A program made the translations under genes and the position numbers. This document shows, in pieces, positions 11,657 through 36,197 of a DNA stretch of 64,000 nt. Each line of letters begins with the position of its first letter. Position 1 is the stretch's first letter. Origin of the DNA: Pterobdella sp. o SKG-2022 (Eukaryota > Annelida > Clitellata > Hirudinida > Piscicolidae). The notes under the pieces are model-generated. The model did no database searches, was not told the DNA's origin, and saw nothing but the letters and a program-made list of their open reading frames with translations. The stretch lies in the NCBI GenBank assembly GCA_964035795.1, contig OZ038320.1:358553-422552 (forward strand), written 5' to 3'.

Positions 11657-12609
11657 AGTGTGTGATGATGATGATGAGGATGCTCGTCCTTCGCTGGCGG
11701 AGATGACCACAACTTACTGGGTGCATGTTTGGTATTGGAATGTTAGATCACTAGCCTTTTTGAGTTGTTTCTGAAGTATTTATAGAAACAGAACTCTATT
11801 TCACTTTAATTTTAATTTGAGTCGTTAGAGAAAATTTTTTTCCGAAGTTAATTAATTCCTTTTGCTCGTGATCCTCTCGAATAGATATTGCTCCATTGAT
11901 CGGCAACTATCCTTTCTAGTTTTATTTTGATCCAGGAATGTGAAAATCGGAACTCAATAACTTTATTCAAACATGACAAAATTATTCAACTTTTGGAATA
12001 GTCATTCATAAGTTATTCAAAAAGTCAGCTTACAAACATAATTTATTAACATGGGAACCACCTTGAGATAATTCAAAACACAAAGCAGCATGGAGTTGTG
12101 ATAACGATTAACACACGAGTGACCTGAGAGACAAAAGTTTTTTGAGACATTATGGGTAGCCATCTTGCAGTGCATCCTGTCTTGTGGAATGGCTTGATGA
12201 TGTGTTTTTGAGAAATGGCCATTTAAAAATGAATTCTGAAAATCAGTTCCACAAAATTATATTCGATTTTTAAATTCTATTCACGAACTTCACAACGAAA
12301 AAATTGAAACATTACTTCTACAACAAATTTAAAGCAACATATTGAGTTAATAACTGCCTACACATTATACAACGTACTTCACCCGCAGCTTTTTCACCAC
12401 TGCCGAGTGAATCTGATTCAGTTATTGAACACCACATTATCGATGGAGACAACAGTGTCTGCGGCATATGAATGCCTGTTTTGAAAATGTTAAAAGCCTC
12501 CAGCAACTTGTGAGCTTCTCCGATTAAACGTATTGTTTTTAAAATTTTTGAACATTTTGTGGGAGTTTGGCTCAAATTGCTTCGAGGAAACTTCGATGGC
12601 CTGGCAAGC
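11657..12609. other. Spacer downstream of the GPCR gene
   Basis: It starts with a short ATG/GATGAT run, then AT-rich sequence with no supported exon. It probably includes the GPCR 3' UTR (minus strand); ACTTTATTC near 11960 reads as AATAAA on minus. Confidence 0.5.
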
Positions 12610-16236
<3,627 letters not shown>

Positions 16237-19200
16237 GATCTTTGACTTTGTTTCCACGGCAGGTTTGTAGCTAGAAGGCTCAAAAATTGTTGCAAGAGAT
16301 TTGTGGAAATCTGTGATTCTGTAGAAAAAATGAACAATTATGTTTTTGTGGGAAAATATATATTAATAAATAAATTAGCAGCTATCACAGAATTTTTGAG
16401 AATTTTTCTTCATCACTGACTAGCTTGCACACGTCAGAAGAAAATGCCAGAAAATATATATTGAAAGTGAGTTGGGAATGGTTATTTGCAACATACATTC
16501 AAACCATAATTACATATTTAATTCTATTATCTGTTTGCCACAAGTACAAAAAATTTTTTACACGTGCGTGATATACAAGCTTTGAGATTGAATTTTGGGA
16601 TCAGTTTCTTTAATTTTTGAAACTGTTTTTGTTGAGAAATTTTTTCACGACTGGCTTTTTACATTGCATTGAATGGAAACAGGCTGGATCGTTTCGATGC
16701 GTCGACAACCCTGTGAAAATCTCAAGCTGGAAGAAAAAAACTGCAGGCAGCAGAGACCAAGAGAGAATCTCTTTAAACCCAAGAGTTTGCACCCTCACAT
16801 GAGAAAGGTTGACGTTGGAGCTTAATTCACTCACTATGATGTGAAGTTGTGAGAAGTTTTGTATCTATGATGGTGATCTGAGTAAGAATTATTGCCACAC
16901 TTTCATGACGCCTCCATATGATGATGAAAGATAACCATTCTAAAATTATAAAATGGAAAAATTTCTAACATGGATGAAGTTAATGACCAAAAAAAATATA
17001 AAATTTTTAAAAATCAAAAAAATTTGAATTATAATCAAAAAAAGTTGGCGCCATTTATGAACAGATCAGCAGTTTTCCTAACAAGACATCCGTCTCCCTC
17101 TCGTAGACACATTCAAAGGTGTTTTGAGACGTAGCCTTGTGTGTTACATGCAGTTTATGCTCACCTCAAACCTCTCAAATCTTCAACTACCCACGTGATG
17201 GCATGGTCTCTGACGTCGCAATGCGTTTGTTGCTTCCATTCATGTCACGTGTTTGAAGGTTTTTATAGAGTCTTGGTCTTTGTGAGATTTGAAACAGTTG
17301 TATGAATAGGCTTTGTTGATTGATTTTGAGCAAATTTATTCCTCACAGAAGATTATCAAACTAATGGAAAATTGAATTTCGTCCCAAATTTTCCCACACG
17401 CTATTTTCATAATTGTTGAAAAATAAATTTTTGATTTATATAAAGAAAAATGAGAAAAAAATGGAAAACATTTTGAGGTGGTTAGAGGTAGCCACCAACC
17501 AACACCCTCCCAAACACCTCACATGCCAACACCACACATGCCAACACATGCTTCTCACATGCTCCCATCATAAAATATCTGCATCAACAATTTATCTGGC
17601 AATGAAAGCTTTCGCTTTTGCACCATTCATCCGGAAACAGTGATCTACGATCTGAAAACCAGCCTCTCTTGCAATATACATCATCATCATCACCAACATC
17701 GCCCCCACCACCACTACCATCATCACCACCACTCCCACCACCACCATTCTCATCCTCACTCTCATCACCACCATCAAAACATGAAAGCACCCGATCATGA
17801 CGCCATGAAAAAATAATCACCTTAATCTTGACGTCATAACATTGTTTAGTTATTATTTTCAATTCTGTCAGTATCAATCGTCTTTCGAAACATATTTTTT
17901 AAAAATTCCAGTTTCATTTCACGTTTTTCTTTTACAAACCTACCACTACCCCTCCATCCTCTCTCTCACACATCCACTCAGAACCTTCAGAGGCGCCTTG
18001 AAGCAGGTTTTGACGCCACAAAAGGTGTTGCAAGATAGTTTCAAGTGCCATATTTTATTTCCACTCTATCAGACGCCTCTCAGCTCAACCAGAGCTTTTG
18101 TTGCTCTTTATAGTCGTCACTTTTAGTTTTACAATTTCTTTAAGTTTATTTTCCGTTGTGCATAAACTTACAAAAAATTGAAACAAAGACTTATCTAGGA
18201 AAGCGGAGATAAGCTTTCAAAAAATATAACTGAAAAGTCGTTCAACAAAATTTAAAATAATTTTAAACTCAGATTTCATCTTCATTGGTGTTTGTTTAAT
18301 GTCCCTTGGCGGATGCAATCAGATTTGTAAAAGCTTAAATTGAAACAAAGACACAAACATTTGTACTTCTTTTATGGGTTCCATACATTCCTCCACTTTC
18401 AAAGCATGAGTAGTTGCTAAACTCAGACAAACTCTTAACCTCCTGATCTTCCGAATCTAAATAAAGTTTTGCCATTTGTGGAACCACCTTTAAAAAGATG
18501 GCGACACTGAAAACGCTTCATAAATTAAAAAAATATTGGAGAAACATGAAAACTTTTTCCATCTCTCTAATCTCAACCGCCATAAAACTGTTATTTGCTC
18601 AAAACTCATTTTTCTATTTAAATCCTCCACAAAAAAACACTCCATTTTATGACGCGATGGCAGCAACTCAGGTGCCGTAAGAATAAGAGATAGAAACTAT
18701 CAGTCTGAAGGCACCTTAGACTCCAAGACTTTTGAGTGACAAAAACAATTACATTCCATCAGTTATGCTTCAGTTGTGACCAAAACCATTTGATTGCTCC
18801 AAAAACTCAATTTGATGTTTTATGCTTATTGTGTTCAACTACATTATTTTTATAAAAAAATAATTTGAAAAACATAATAATCTGTTGATGAAATGAACCC
18901 AAATATGGAAAATGCAGCTTTTCACGTGGCATTCCTGAGGTTTCAGATGCCATTCAAATGCGGATCTTTCAAGCGTTTCTATTGAGTTTTTAATTAGAGC
19001 AAAAAAAAATTCTATATAAAACGAATGCTTATTTTTTATGAGCAAGTTCTTTTTAATTCGTCCAATCTCCTTCAAAACACCTGTAACTGCATTCCCAAAG
19101 CGCTTTTGGCTCTCAATTTGAATGCATATAATGATCTTATTTTATACCTTCTCCACACTCCTAATTCACTTAAATAAAACACGCTGACCTTATCATGCTC

Positions 19201-22200
19201 TCAACTAACATATATCTTGAAGGTTCTCAGCCCCTAGCTTGGCCGTAGATGTCAACACAGGCTTGCAGTCTGCCATGAGCAGTTGATTACGGAGAGGGTG
19301 GTTCTTTCTCGTCATGTTTTCTAGCGGGTTCAATCTTTTTTCTCTTAAAGATGTGCAGGCTCTCCATGTCTCTCTGCTGATATCCTTGAGTCCAAAATGG
19401 TGTCTGTTTTTCCAAATTTCTTTAAAACAGCCATCAAAAAGTATGAATCAGATTATCTCGTAAAACGCTTGCTCTTGTATCTTTAGGCCAATGCAGCTTG
19501 CCATGTCTCACTGCCATAAAGTGGAGGGTTTGGGAGACAAGGGTGTAACCTAAGATTATTTTCTGGCTTGAGACTTGCATTATGTCAAACTAAACAGTTG
19601 AAAATTGTTTATTTTAATCGTCAGCTATGCAGCTTTGGATGCTTCAAATCAAACATCCACGCATTCAAGATGGCCACATGATTTCAACTTTTGCAGTCTC
19701 TAATGACTTCAACAATTTTAAACTCTTCTGCTTGTACAAAAATTTATGTAATGACGATGATTCTATCCTATTTAATCGTTTTTCTTTATGTTTGTTTTTG
19801 TCACCCCCTCTATCGTTCTGACGCAGTAATTGGAGTGAAGAGAACAATAAAAGGCTTATAATTGCAGGCTACTCAAAACTTTGATGGAGTTAATTAATCG
19901 AATATAAAACTAATAAAAATCACATGAGTGGAGCTTTATTAAGACCACTTGCCATTCATGACTCACAATATTCTCATTACTTTCAAGTTTAAAAATAAAT
20001 TCTCCAAGCTGAAGGGGTCATTACTACACAGTGAGATAGCAAACTGCAGTGAAAATGTAACACGATCATGCAAAAAGCCATCTTGCATTTGATAATTGTT
20101 AAACATATTCCTTATTATGGTGAGTTTGAGTAATGTCTGTAACATGAGGTTACAACTATGAAAGAGCATTCAACTGGTTGGAAGCTTCAGTCCATTGCAG
20201 GACTAACTAGAATATCAACAGTCTAACAAGCTTCATGGAATTCCGTGCAGTTTTATAGCTGGTAATGTTTTCATTGCAAAACTGATGCATTTTGAAACTT
20301 TTGTTACTCGGGTCGTGTGCCACTTCATCAACCAATCCGTCTTGTGTTTCTAGAAGCTTTCACGTTCATCGAATGTCACTGATTTACATACTAATGAGAG
20401 AAAATAATTGGAAACTTCACTACTGTAATTTTGTTTCATAATTATGTCTTGATAAAAATTTCAGCACATATTTAATTTTCCTTGAATCTTTTATGCTTTT
20501 ATTCTTTTTAGAGTCGGCTGCATTTTTCAGATTGACTCTCTGTTAAAGGCCTTGTCTTTGGAACTATGGTGGGAAGTGATGTCGTTTCAAAGGTTGATGA
20601 AAAAAGGAAAAAGGTTTGGCGGGTGAGCGCCTCTTGAAAACTCAGCTCCCTCCAATGCTAACTGAATGCATGCTTGTATAAGCCATAGAGGACTTCATGT
20701 TTTATCAAGTGTTTATTTTTCAAGCTAATTATCCTTGTAAAAATCAAAAAAAATCTCGACTCATAAAAAATTTGTTATTGAAGATCAAAGGTGGAAGCTT
20801 GAGGACCTGATGATGATGATGGAATGTTCTCAAAGCATGAAGAACATTCAAATGAAAAATTCAGTCGAGTTTTCAAACATCATAGAAATTGCAAATAAAG
20901 ACTGCATTGGCACATGTGTTCAAAATGTGTCGGAAATTGTTTTTATATTGCACGCAGTCACAAAACAGAAAAAAAAACAAAATCCGATGGATGCTTTGAA
21001 AAATGGGAGATGCTGATGAAGCACAAACTTCATCTCAGCAAAGTGATGCAAATTTTGATCTTGTATTTTAACAACAAGACTTGAGTTGAAGTCATATAAC
21101 ACGGAAATATAAAAATATATGAAGTTAAAAAATATTGTCACCACGTTGAGTTTAAAAACGTCTTAAAATGTTTGGAAAACGATCATTCGGCATGATATAT
21201 CACAAAGCAGTGCAATTTGTGCTTGTTAATGCAGGTGGAAAGGTTGAAGAATTTATTCGACTGAATTATTTTGAAAGAATTTTTTTTGAGAGAATGGCAA
21301 TTGATGACATGAGTCTTACGAAGAGATTTGGGGTTCAAGGTAATAAAAACTGTGTTTGCTTCCCTCATTTTTTGATCTGTAAGCTGGTTGCTGAAAATAC
21401 AGACATGAAGTTCAGTTCAATAATTTTGATACCAACTTGAGATCTTGAGAATTTTTAAAATTAAATTTTGAAATTATTTTTTATAAGTTTTAAAAATAAA
21501 TTACTTTAGCAGTTGAAAACAACAAAATACAATCAAAACACATGTGTAAGTTAACATCAAGACGAGTTTCATTTTTCCAAACGATTGTCAAATGCCTCAA
21601 TATATTGTCAACTTTTTAACTGCACTTCAAAAACTTTTCCAACATTTGTTGAATATCTTTCAATAACTTAACTACCTCACAAAATTTCTCAACTATTTTT
21701 TAAGCATCTTTAATAATCCTTCAAAAACATCTCATCTTTCCTCAACATCTCAAAATTTATTTTATATTTTTAAAAAATTTCAAATGCTTTATGAAAACTG
21801 TTTTTTTTTTAAATTTATTGGAATCTTTTACAATTCATATCCGTTTTTAATAAGTTCGAAAGAAAAGACTCGAGCAAAAGACTGTTTTGATCTGGAGCTC
21901 AGGGTTCGAACCCGATTGAAGTCTTCAACACCCTAGTTGCTTTTTTAGCTATCTAGTTGGATGCTATTTTTGACATTAAGAGGTCCTTCTGCCATTTTGA
22001 CTGACGTCACCTGCTGCCATGTTCAACTCGGTGTCTACAATTAGCAACTTCATCGCATTGTTTCTATTCGAGTTGTAGGCAGGTATTTGAGCGTTAGAAG
22101 CATGAAACTCTGAAAACACTTCTCCAACTTGTCCATCGCACCACGTGTTTCCAAATTCTCATGCCGAATAAAATCGAAAAATTAAAAAAAAATAAGTGAA

Positions 22201-22854
22201 AATATATTTTATGCTTCAAATAATTAATATTAAATCTATTTTTAGAGAAGCCGAACAGTGCTTTGAAGAGATATTAATTATTTTATTAAAATATTATTGG
22301 TACGATAAAAATATTTGACAAGATTCGAAAAGGTATGCTGTTTTTGACGCACTTCTCAATACTGCGTACAAACTCAAAACCACCGTGGCATTTGAACGTC
22401 GCAACTTAGAGGAAAAGATTGCAATGTTTGGAAACTGAAGAACATCATTCAAGAAACACTCAGTAACTTCAAAGCTTCAAAAAGTTTATAAAACTCATGA
22501 AACTAAAACAAACTTGGAAAACTGCTCAAGTTTCGTAAAACTTTCGAGACTGCTTTCTTAGGCGTCTTATCTGTCCTATTCGAGAGTCGATTCAGCCATA
22601 AAACGTCAAGCCAAAACTCCGAAGTCATAGATTTGGAAACCTGTGTACCAGATCAAATGAAACCATGGAATACTTGTTAGGAGGGGCACATTACTTTGGT
22701 GGTCTTGTGAAGATACGGTCTTTGAGGGTTGTGGGTTTCAAGCTTGAACTTAAATGTTTGGAAGATTTAAAAAAAAAAACTAAAATTTAGAAATTGTGTC
22801 TTAATAAAAGCTTTTTAGCAACACAAGAGAAATTTTTTTTAAAATCTAATTATA
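16237..22854. other. Long gene-poor stretch
   Basis: No exon here has both splice support and recognisable protein. Simple sequence includes a CATCACCAC-rich, G-poor block at 17680-17782 that looks like the acceptor-proximal tracts of real introns in this window, but I found no convincing exon after it. GGTTCGAACCC at about 21902 resembles a pol III B box but lacks a tRNA fold. Confidence 0.5.
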
Positions 22855-23740
22855 TTGGAGAGTGAGAACCAAAAAATTAGGACCCACTATTGACACCAAT
22901 ATTGGCATTCCTCAAGGAGATGGTCTCAGTCCAGTACTTTTCACCACATACCTAGAAGCAGCGCTGAGAGAAGTCAGAAATAATGTCCATGCGCAAGACA
23001 TTGCATATGCTGATGATGTTGATTTCATTAGCAAAGATGGCGTCAATCTAAATATAGTGGAAAAAATATTGGAAAAGTGGAACCTAAAAATGAATCCCAC
23101 GAAGACGTAGACTCTCAAAATCAGATCAGACAACGAGTGGAAAAATGCGAAAAAAGCAGCTAACAACAAAGACAATGTTCAAGCTAAAAAAAATATGGAA
23201 CTCGAGCATAACAAGAAACAAAAAGTTAAGAATCTACAAAGCTTACGTTCAAATCATCATGCTTTTTGGTTGTAGCACGTAGGCAATAGACAAGGGGATG
23301 GTTAGATCGGTGGACAGTTTCAACCGAAAAATGGTGCGGTATGTATGTGGGGTTTTCTGGCCAAACCGCATGAAAACAGAAAGCGTGAATGCCCTGATTG
23401 AACCAGCCTATCAAATCGTGACAAGGCGACGCTGGCAAATGTTAGGCCATATTCTGCGCATGGATGATTTGGTTCCAGCTAAACAATCCACCATCAATTG
23501 CCTCAAGAAAAAAAACGCAAAGCGTGGAAGACCTAGCACCAGCCTTCTCACAACGATCAAACACGATCTAAAAGCCCACAAACTAAAAATAGATCAAGCA
23601 GTTGAACTGGCGCAAGACAGGGACCTATGGAAACTGAAGGGAAGCCGTACACCGGTGAACAAAGATCTTTGAAAATATTTGAACACTCAATTTTATCTCT
23701 ATTTTTGTCTCTTCGTAAACCCTAATAAATAAATAAATAT
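22855..23740 (+). mobile_element. Decayed non-LTR retrotransposon (reverse transcriptase to 3' tail)
   Basis: Reverse transcriptase blocks are visible: GIPQGDGLSPVLF, then the catalytic AYADDVDFIS (about 23005-23035), then KMNPTKT before an in-frame TAG at 23108. After frame shifts the thumb/C-terminal part continues as FKLKKIWNSSITRNKK, IYKAYVQIIMLFGCST (about 23175-23275), then WQMLGHILRMDD and AQDRDLWK in the frame 23298-23672. The relic ends in an (AAAT)n-type tail at 23724-23740. It is 5' truncated with several stops and shifts, so it is inactive. This organisation fits RTE/R4-like LINEs, but the clade is unresolved. Confidence 0.8.
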
Positions 23741-26700
23741 TGGAGCTATAAGATTTCAATGCTTTGAAACACGTACTGAGTTCAAGAGAGGATATTAACA
23801 AAACATTCAAGTTTATATTTCTGGAACAGCAATTTGATTATCAAAAAAATATTTGAGTGCTTTCCAGGTTTAATTTCTATTATTGTTCTCAATCCTCGGT
23901 ATTATCCCCATCTCATTTCTGAAATCTTTCATAAAGGCTAGAATAAGGTGGGTTTAAACTGCATTTATTTGAAAACCTGAATGATTTTTGTATAGCCATG
24001 TCAAATGAATGCAATCTCCACAAAGCTTCCATCAAATCCAAAAATTTTCTTTTGGGACTTGCCAGTGTGTGTAGCAAATTTTCAGTGCAATATGGTGAGG
24101 TATTTATGCTTATTGGAAATTATGGCTGAGTTGAGTTCTATAAAGTATTCATGGATTTATTTCTGAATCATGAGTGGGGAAATTTGAAATGCAAGATGGA
24201 GCTAATGCTATGATTGTTTCGAAATATTTTGGAAAAATTAAAGTTAAGTTGTATTGAAAAAATATTTGCACAAAATGAGCTGGTTTTGAAATCAATAACT
24301 TTAAAATCTACTGATTCAATTTTCTATTAAAGACTTTTTTGTTTTATGACTAGATTCTCCAAACTTTCACAACCTCATCTCAAGTTCCACTGCGGAACAA
24401 ACTTTTTTTTTGCCTTTGTTATTTTTTCCATTTTTTCAAAAAATTGGAAGAAATTTTGTTGAAAATGAGAACTTCAAAAATTCTTTAACAATGACAACTT
24501 TTAAATCACCCGCAATTTCTCTCGTTTGGAACTCCAAGAAAGCTTGGGAAAAACTGTTGCACCGTTGCAATAAGTAAAATTTAGATTTAAAATGAGCAAT
24601 ATGAATGTTGAAAATGGCTTCAAAGCTGAGCAATAATTTTGCAACAGGCCATTAAAAGTGAAAACATTCATTTTCAATTTTTTATTAAAAAAAATCAAAC
24701 TTTGTGGTTTATATTTAAATAATATCAAAAAAATCCTTATTTTAAGGCTTCTTGTAATTTATTGACAAATATTCTTCGTGTCTTTTCTCAAATCTTTCTT
24801 TTCTCCATTTTTTTTTGAATTTCTCTAATTTACATTCAAAGATTTCTACTTAAATAGTTATTCTACATATATTCTTCTCACATTCAACACTTATTCCATA
24901 CGTTATAAATAAATAAAATTTACCTTTATCCAACAAAATCGGGGACAACAAGTTTTGAGATCGTAATAACTTTTTGAAACTAATTTATCAGTTTTGTTAC
25001 ACTTTCGATGTTAAACGAGAACTTTTCGTGTTTCAAATCAAAACATCTGTCCCACTGTGACATCCGAGATCACTTGCTTTTGTTGCATGAGTGCATCTGT
25101 ATGCCTGTATATATGTATAAGTCTGCATGAAAAATGGAAGCAAGCTTGCGGGGTTTTTGTTGTTTTTTATTACTCAAAAAAAAAAATTTCATTAATTTTT
25201 AACTTGGACAAAGGTTGTCTTGAATTCGTTCCAAGTTTCCCAGGCACCCCTTGTTGATAATTGGGATGCAGGCCGACATTGAGGAAGTTGAAGGAATGAT
25301 TCAACTAATACCACTTGCAACTTTTCCTCACATTTCAAATTAATATTTCCATAAATTTAAACTCGCCTAGTTTTGTATCTTCAGTGTAACAAAGCTTTAG
25401 ATTGCATATCGCCTTCAGGAACCATTTACACTCCACATCACACTGTCAGCTCGACTTCAAAAAGTTTCATGAAATTCATTAGAATTTGAAGATCCATTTT
25501 AAACATGAAAAATTCATAGACTCCATAGAAATAATAGCAACTCAAAAATAAAGTTTTTGGATCAACGTCTTCACGTCTCAATAATCCTCCAAGCGCAGTT
25601 TGCTAGGAGTTCAATATAAGTTAGAAATTCGATTTCAAAAATTAATTGCAAATTTTAAACTCTTTTTATTTTGAGTTGAAAAACTGAAATATTTTTGGAA
25701 AAGTTTAAACTATTTTTTTTTTGGTATGTAATTATTTATATTGCTAAAATGCTTCTGAATCTGGATTTTAGAATGATTTTATCTATTTTTTTTTTTTATC
25801 TTCATAAAAGTATTTTGGAGTTCCATATTCAAATTTAAATCTTGTTGAAATATGAAAATATATTTTTTATAAATTCGAGTTCTGCATAAATAAAAAAAAA
25901 AATTGAACGCAGGTTCAGAAGTCTATTTAAAACAATCATATTTTGTAGGCCAGACACAAACTGCATCTTTCACCAAAAATTTCATCTCCCGCAACAACAA
26001 CCTAATTTCCCCAACAACAACACAAATGCAGGATTTCTTGCCATCTACTTGAGTCCATCAAAAAGCATTATGCACAAGAATCTGTGCACCAAACTACAAA
26101 ATGCTAAACATGAATGATCAGACGTTCAAACATCAAATATTTCTAACAAACGCAAAGCAACCAGACCACAACACTCCTAAGAGAAACAGTCTCAAGAGAA
26201 CAGAGCATAGAACCATTTGGATTGAAATAATAACTGCATATAAAATATGGTCCCACACAGGATTAACTTTGTTTGACCGGGTTCGACCCCGCGTGGGCCG
26301 ACATTAGCACCTGTTCCACAGTGTATTTTCGCTACATTAAATTTGTAGCAAGCGCTCTGAAATACAAGGAAAAGCGATTTATAAATACCAAATTAAATTA
26401 CATTTGTATGAAAACTCACAAACTCGAAAGATAGAATTTTGCAGATAAACCACAGATTCTTCTCAAAGATGAAATAATTTTAAAAGTCTGCATAGTTATT
26501 GATATTTTCATCTGCACCAAATTATGAACGCAGCAGCACTACCATATGTAGACATTGGGTTTATGATTTGATGCTGCTATAAACTGTGATACGTTTTTTT
26601 CCAAGTATTAAGAGCGCTTCTATAAGCATACAAAAAGCTTCGTGGTTTAGATTAACACATAGTGTTTGTTTGCCTCACTATTTGACTCGAGCTATTTCAG

Positions 26701-29446
26701 CTCATATATGACGCAATCCTCTTCAAATTTATGATTGCTCTCAAAGATCATGAATCGTAATTAATTGTGCTACTTGCTTCCTTCTGGTCACAAAACTGAT
26801 TTATCGTGTAGTTTGCCACTTTTCTATTCAGACGTCATATTTTTTCAGTAATTTTGAAAAAATAGGAAAATATTTTTTGAGACAGCAGCTGAAAACACAA
26901 AACGATCCATTAAGTTTCCTTTTAAGCGCCATTGATACTTTGAGTACTTTTCAAAATATAGATTACCAAATTCCACAAAAACATCTAGAAAATTCAAAAG
27001 ATTGCAACTTTGTAACTTTTGAACCCCTCTTGAACTTTTTTCTGTTGAGGTAGTTCACATGCTGTGGGATAGAAATGGAAAACTTTGAAAACTACCGCCC
27101 TCTGATCCATTAAAATTTGCCCAATAATCTCACAGATTAAGTTTAGTTCTGATGGCTCAAGATGGCTTTGAAATAAAGGAAAGATTGATCGCTCAAATAA
27201 ATTTATTCATAAAATTTCATTATTCAAGACTGGAATCTAGTTTCAGCAATTCATGGATGAGAAAGTTGCGACAGATGGCGTGTCTGCGGTTTTTAGGTGC
27301 CGGTGTGCACATGATGATCCTAGCTTCAACAGTGGCGCAAGTTTGGTCGGTCCCGTGAAGAATATTCAATTGGACAATTAAATAGAAGCCTAGAGTTGAA
27401 ATGAGCATCAATCAGTGCCGAGGTACATACGTTTAAGAGTTCCATTCCTTCACACTTCGATAACTATGAAGTTGTGCTTCCGTGGTTTGTTTTGGTGACA
27501 TCACTAATCGTTTAAAAGTGAAAACCAGACCATTTTATTTATTCAAAAAAATGAGTTTTTTTCGAAAAGCCTCGTGTCTGAGTGACTAAGTGAGCTAGAT
27601 TAGAACTGGCCCCGCGCTGGGTAAGCTGACGTGGTTTTACAGAGGGGTCTGATTGGGGTGAGTCTGATCGAATGAAGCGTAAATCTTTTTGCTGTGTTGT
27701 GATTGGTTGCATAAAATTTCCAAAATTTGTGAAAATTCGAAAAAATACATTTAATTGAAACAAAATAATTATTTTTTTCAAAATTTGCAAAGAAAATCTT
27801 AATTTGAAACAACGAATCTAAAATTTTAGCAAATAATCAGAACACAGCAAAATATAAACCTTCGTTTCGTTACACCTTCGCTCCTGATTGATGTTATTGG
27901 CTGGTGAATTAATGAATGAATAAAAATGAAATTAAATAATAACAAGAACAACGATATAAAATATTCTATTAGGACAAAACTATGAACAATTAAAAATTAA
28001 AATTAGTATAAAATAAAATATCTTAATATATCAAATAAAAATTATATAAAGTAATTATTTTTATATAATATTTCAAAATGAAACCTTTAACAACAACAAA
28101 TGGATTGATGGGCAAACTTCCAGCATCGTCTGCATAGATCAAATCTTTCATATTGATAAGCTTCTATTGATTGAGACTGCAGTCCCCTTTGAAGATATTT
28201 AAAAACAAAGGCTTTCCCATGTGGCAGATTCCATTAGAGTTTAATTTTTTCTACTTCACTTGTTTGTACTCCAAACAAGACTTCAAATAGTTTTAATAGT
28301 CTTTCCCTGATTGAAAGAACTTACCTGTCTTACATCGAAGATAGAGAGTAAACTGGGCAATTATTGCTGAGAAATAAAATATTTGTAATGAAAGATATTA
28401 ATTTGAAATTTTTCTTACTATAGAGTGTTTTGAAGACTGAAGAAAGCCATGTAGAAAAGATAAGAACAAATTTTAAATATATTCTTTTAGTTGCACCATC
28501 TTAAATCATCTTAAACAACCTATAAGCTGTTAAGGTCAGACAAAATAAGATCAGATTGTGAAGGATATGAAAGAATTTGACCGATTGAGACAGCTTATGA
28601 AGAGTCCACCAATCAAATCATCGGTCTTCAGTCGACCAATCAGGACATCGGGGATGTTATTTAAAAAGGCATTATTACTGGTGTGTGTGAGGGATAAAAT
28701 GGGCATTAAAAATGGGAGATGAAGTGGAATACAATGGAGGGTTGTATCAATATCAAAATACTCATTATAAAGATATATGTATATATATATAGATAGGTAT
28801 TAATGAAAGACCATTATATGAACCATGTGGACCTCAAAAACACAAAAATTACTCTGAAGAAATAAATAAATGAATTATGAGTGGTATGTAGATATTTATA
28901 GAATATAAATAACGTATGAATACGCTGAAAGGACACGATAGAGAAACAGTGATATATTACAAGAATGCCGATAAATAATCATAAATAGAGTTTAAAATAG
29001 GTTCCTGTTATGAAACCATTTGGTTTGGTTTGGAGTTAATGATTCGAATTATTTAAGAACCGATAAAAAAATTAATTGAAATTAGTTTTATGATTTAAAT
29101 AAGCCCAACGTCAAGAGAAATTTGAAGAACTCTCGTAAAATGTGTACTTTATTTCATAACTTCTAAAAAATTAATTCTCGAATGTTTTTGCAAAAATTAA
29201 TCTCACGAAAGTGCGTATCAAATAAATTGTTAGTTAATTTTTCTCAAAAATCTGCTTTCGATACTCAATTTTCTTAAAGTGGGATTTGGTGCAAAAAAAA
29301 AAACAATTTAATTTTGCAAGATTTTAATTGCTATAATTAGTAACTTCAGATGTGTCCTAGATATAGACCGATCCATATAACCACCAGTTTCATGACTTTA
29401 TGAAATTTTTACAGCAGTAGACATCCGCTGACTTTTTTATGAAACA
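23741..29446. other. Intergenic, no gene recognised
   Basis: AT-rich with many short homopolymer runs. A pol III B-box-like GGTTCGACCCC occurs at 26280-26290 without a full tRNA fold. A short AT-dinucleotide run lies near 28775. The last few hundred bases should hold the promoter and 5' UTR of the SQOR gene, but I see no definite core element. Confidence 0.5.

Positions 29447-36197
<6,751 letters not shown>

Noticed and set aside
9726..11726. Long frames of poly-Glu, poly-Arg, poly-Leu, poly-Ser and poly-Phe, 600+ residues
   Set aside because: All are readings of one GAA microsatellite; no codon bias, domain or splice context.
12318..12575. Minus-strand frame downstream of the GPCR
   Set aside because: Likely 3' UTR or intergenic; no splice support or family.
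16610..16834. Candidate 5' exon of the GPCR
   Set aside because: No donor with matching phase and no signal sequence; exon 1 has its own ATG at 16236.
19240..19560. Possible minus-strand LINE fragment (frames with RETWRACTSLREK and LVSQTLHF)
   Set aside because: Too many stops and no diagnostic motif; could be chance.
21868..21930. tRNA gene suggested by GGTTCGAACCC and pairing ends AAGACT/AGTCTT
   Set aside because: The T arm does not form a five-pair stem with a seven-base loop and there is no A box or anticodon arm.
26240..26310. tRNA-like end with GGTTCGACCCC
   Set aside because: No A box at suitable distance and a poor fold; at most a SINE remnant.
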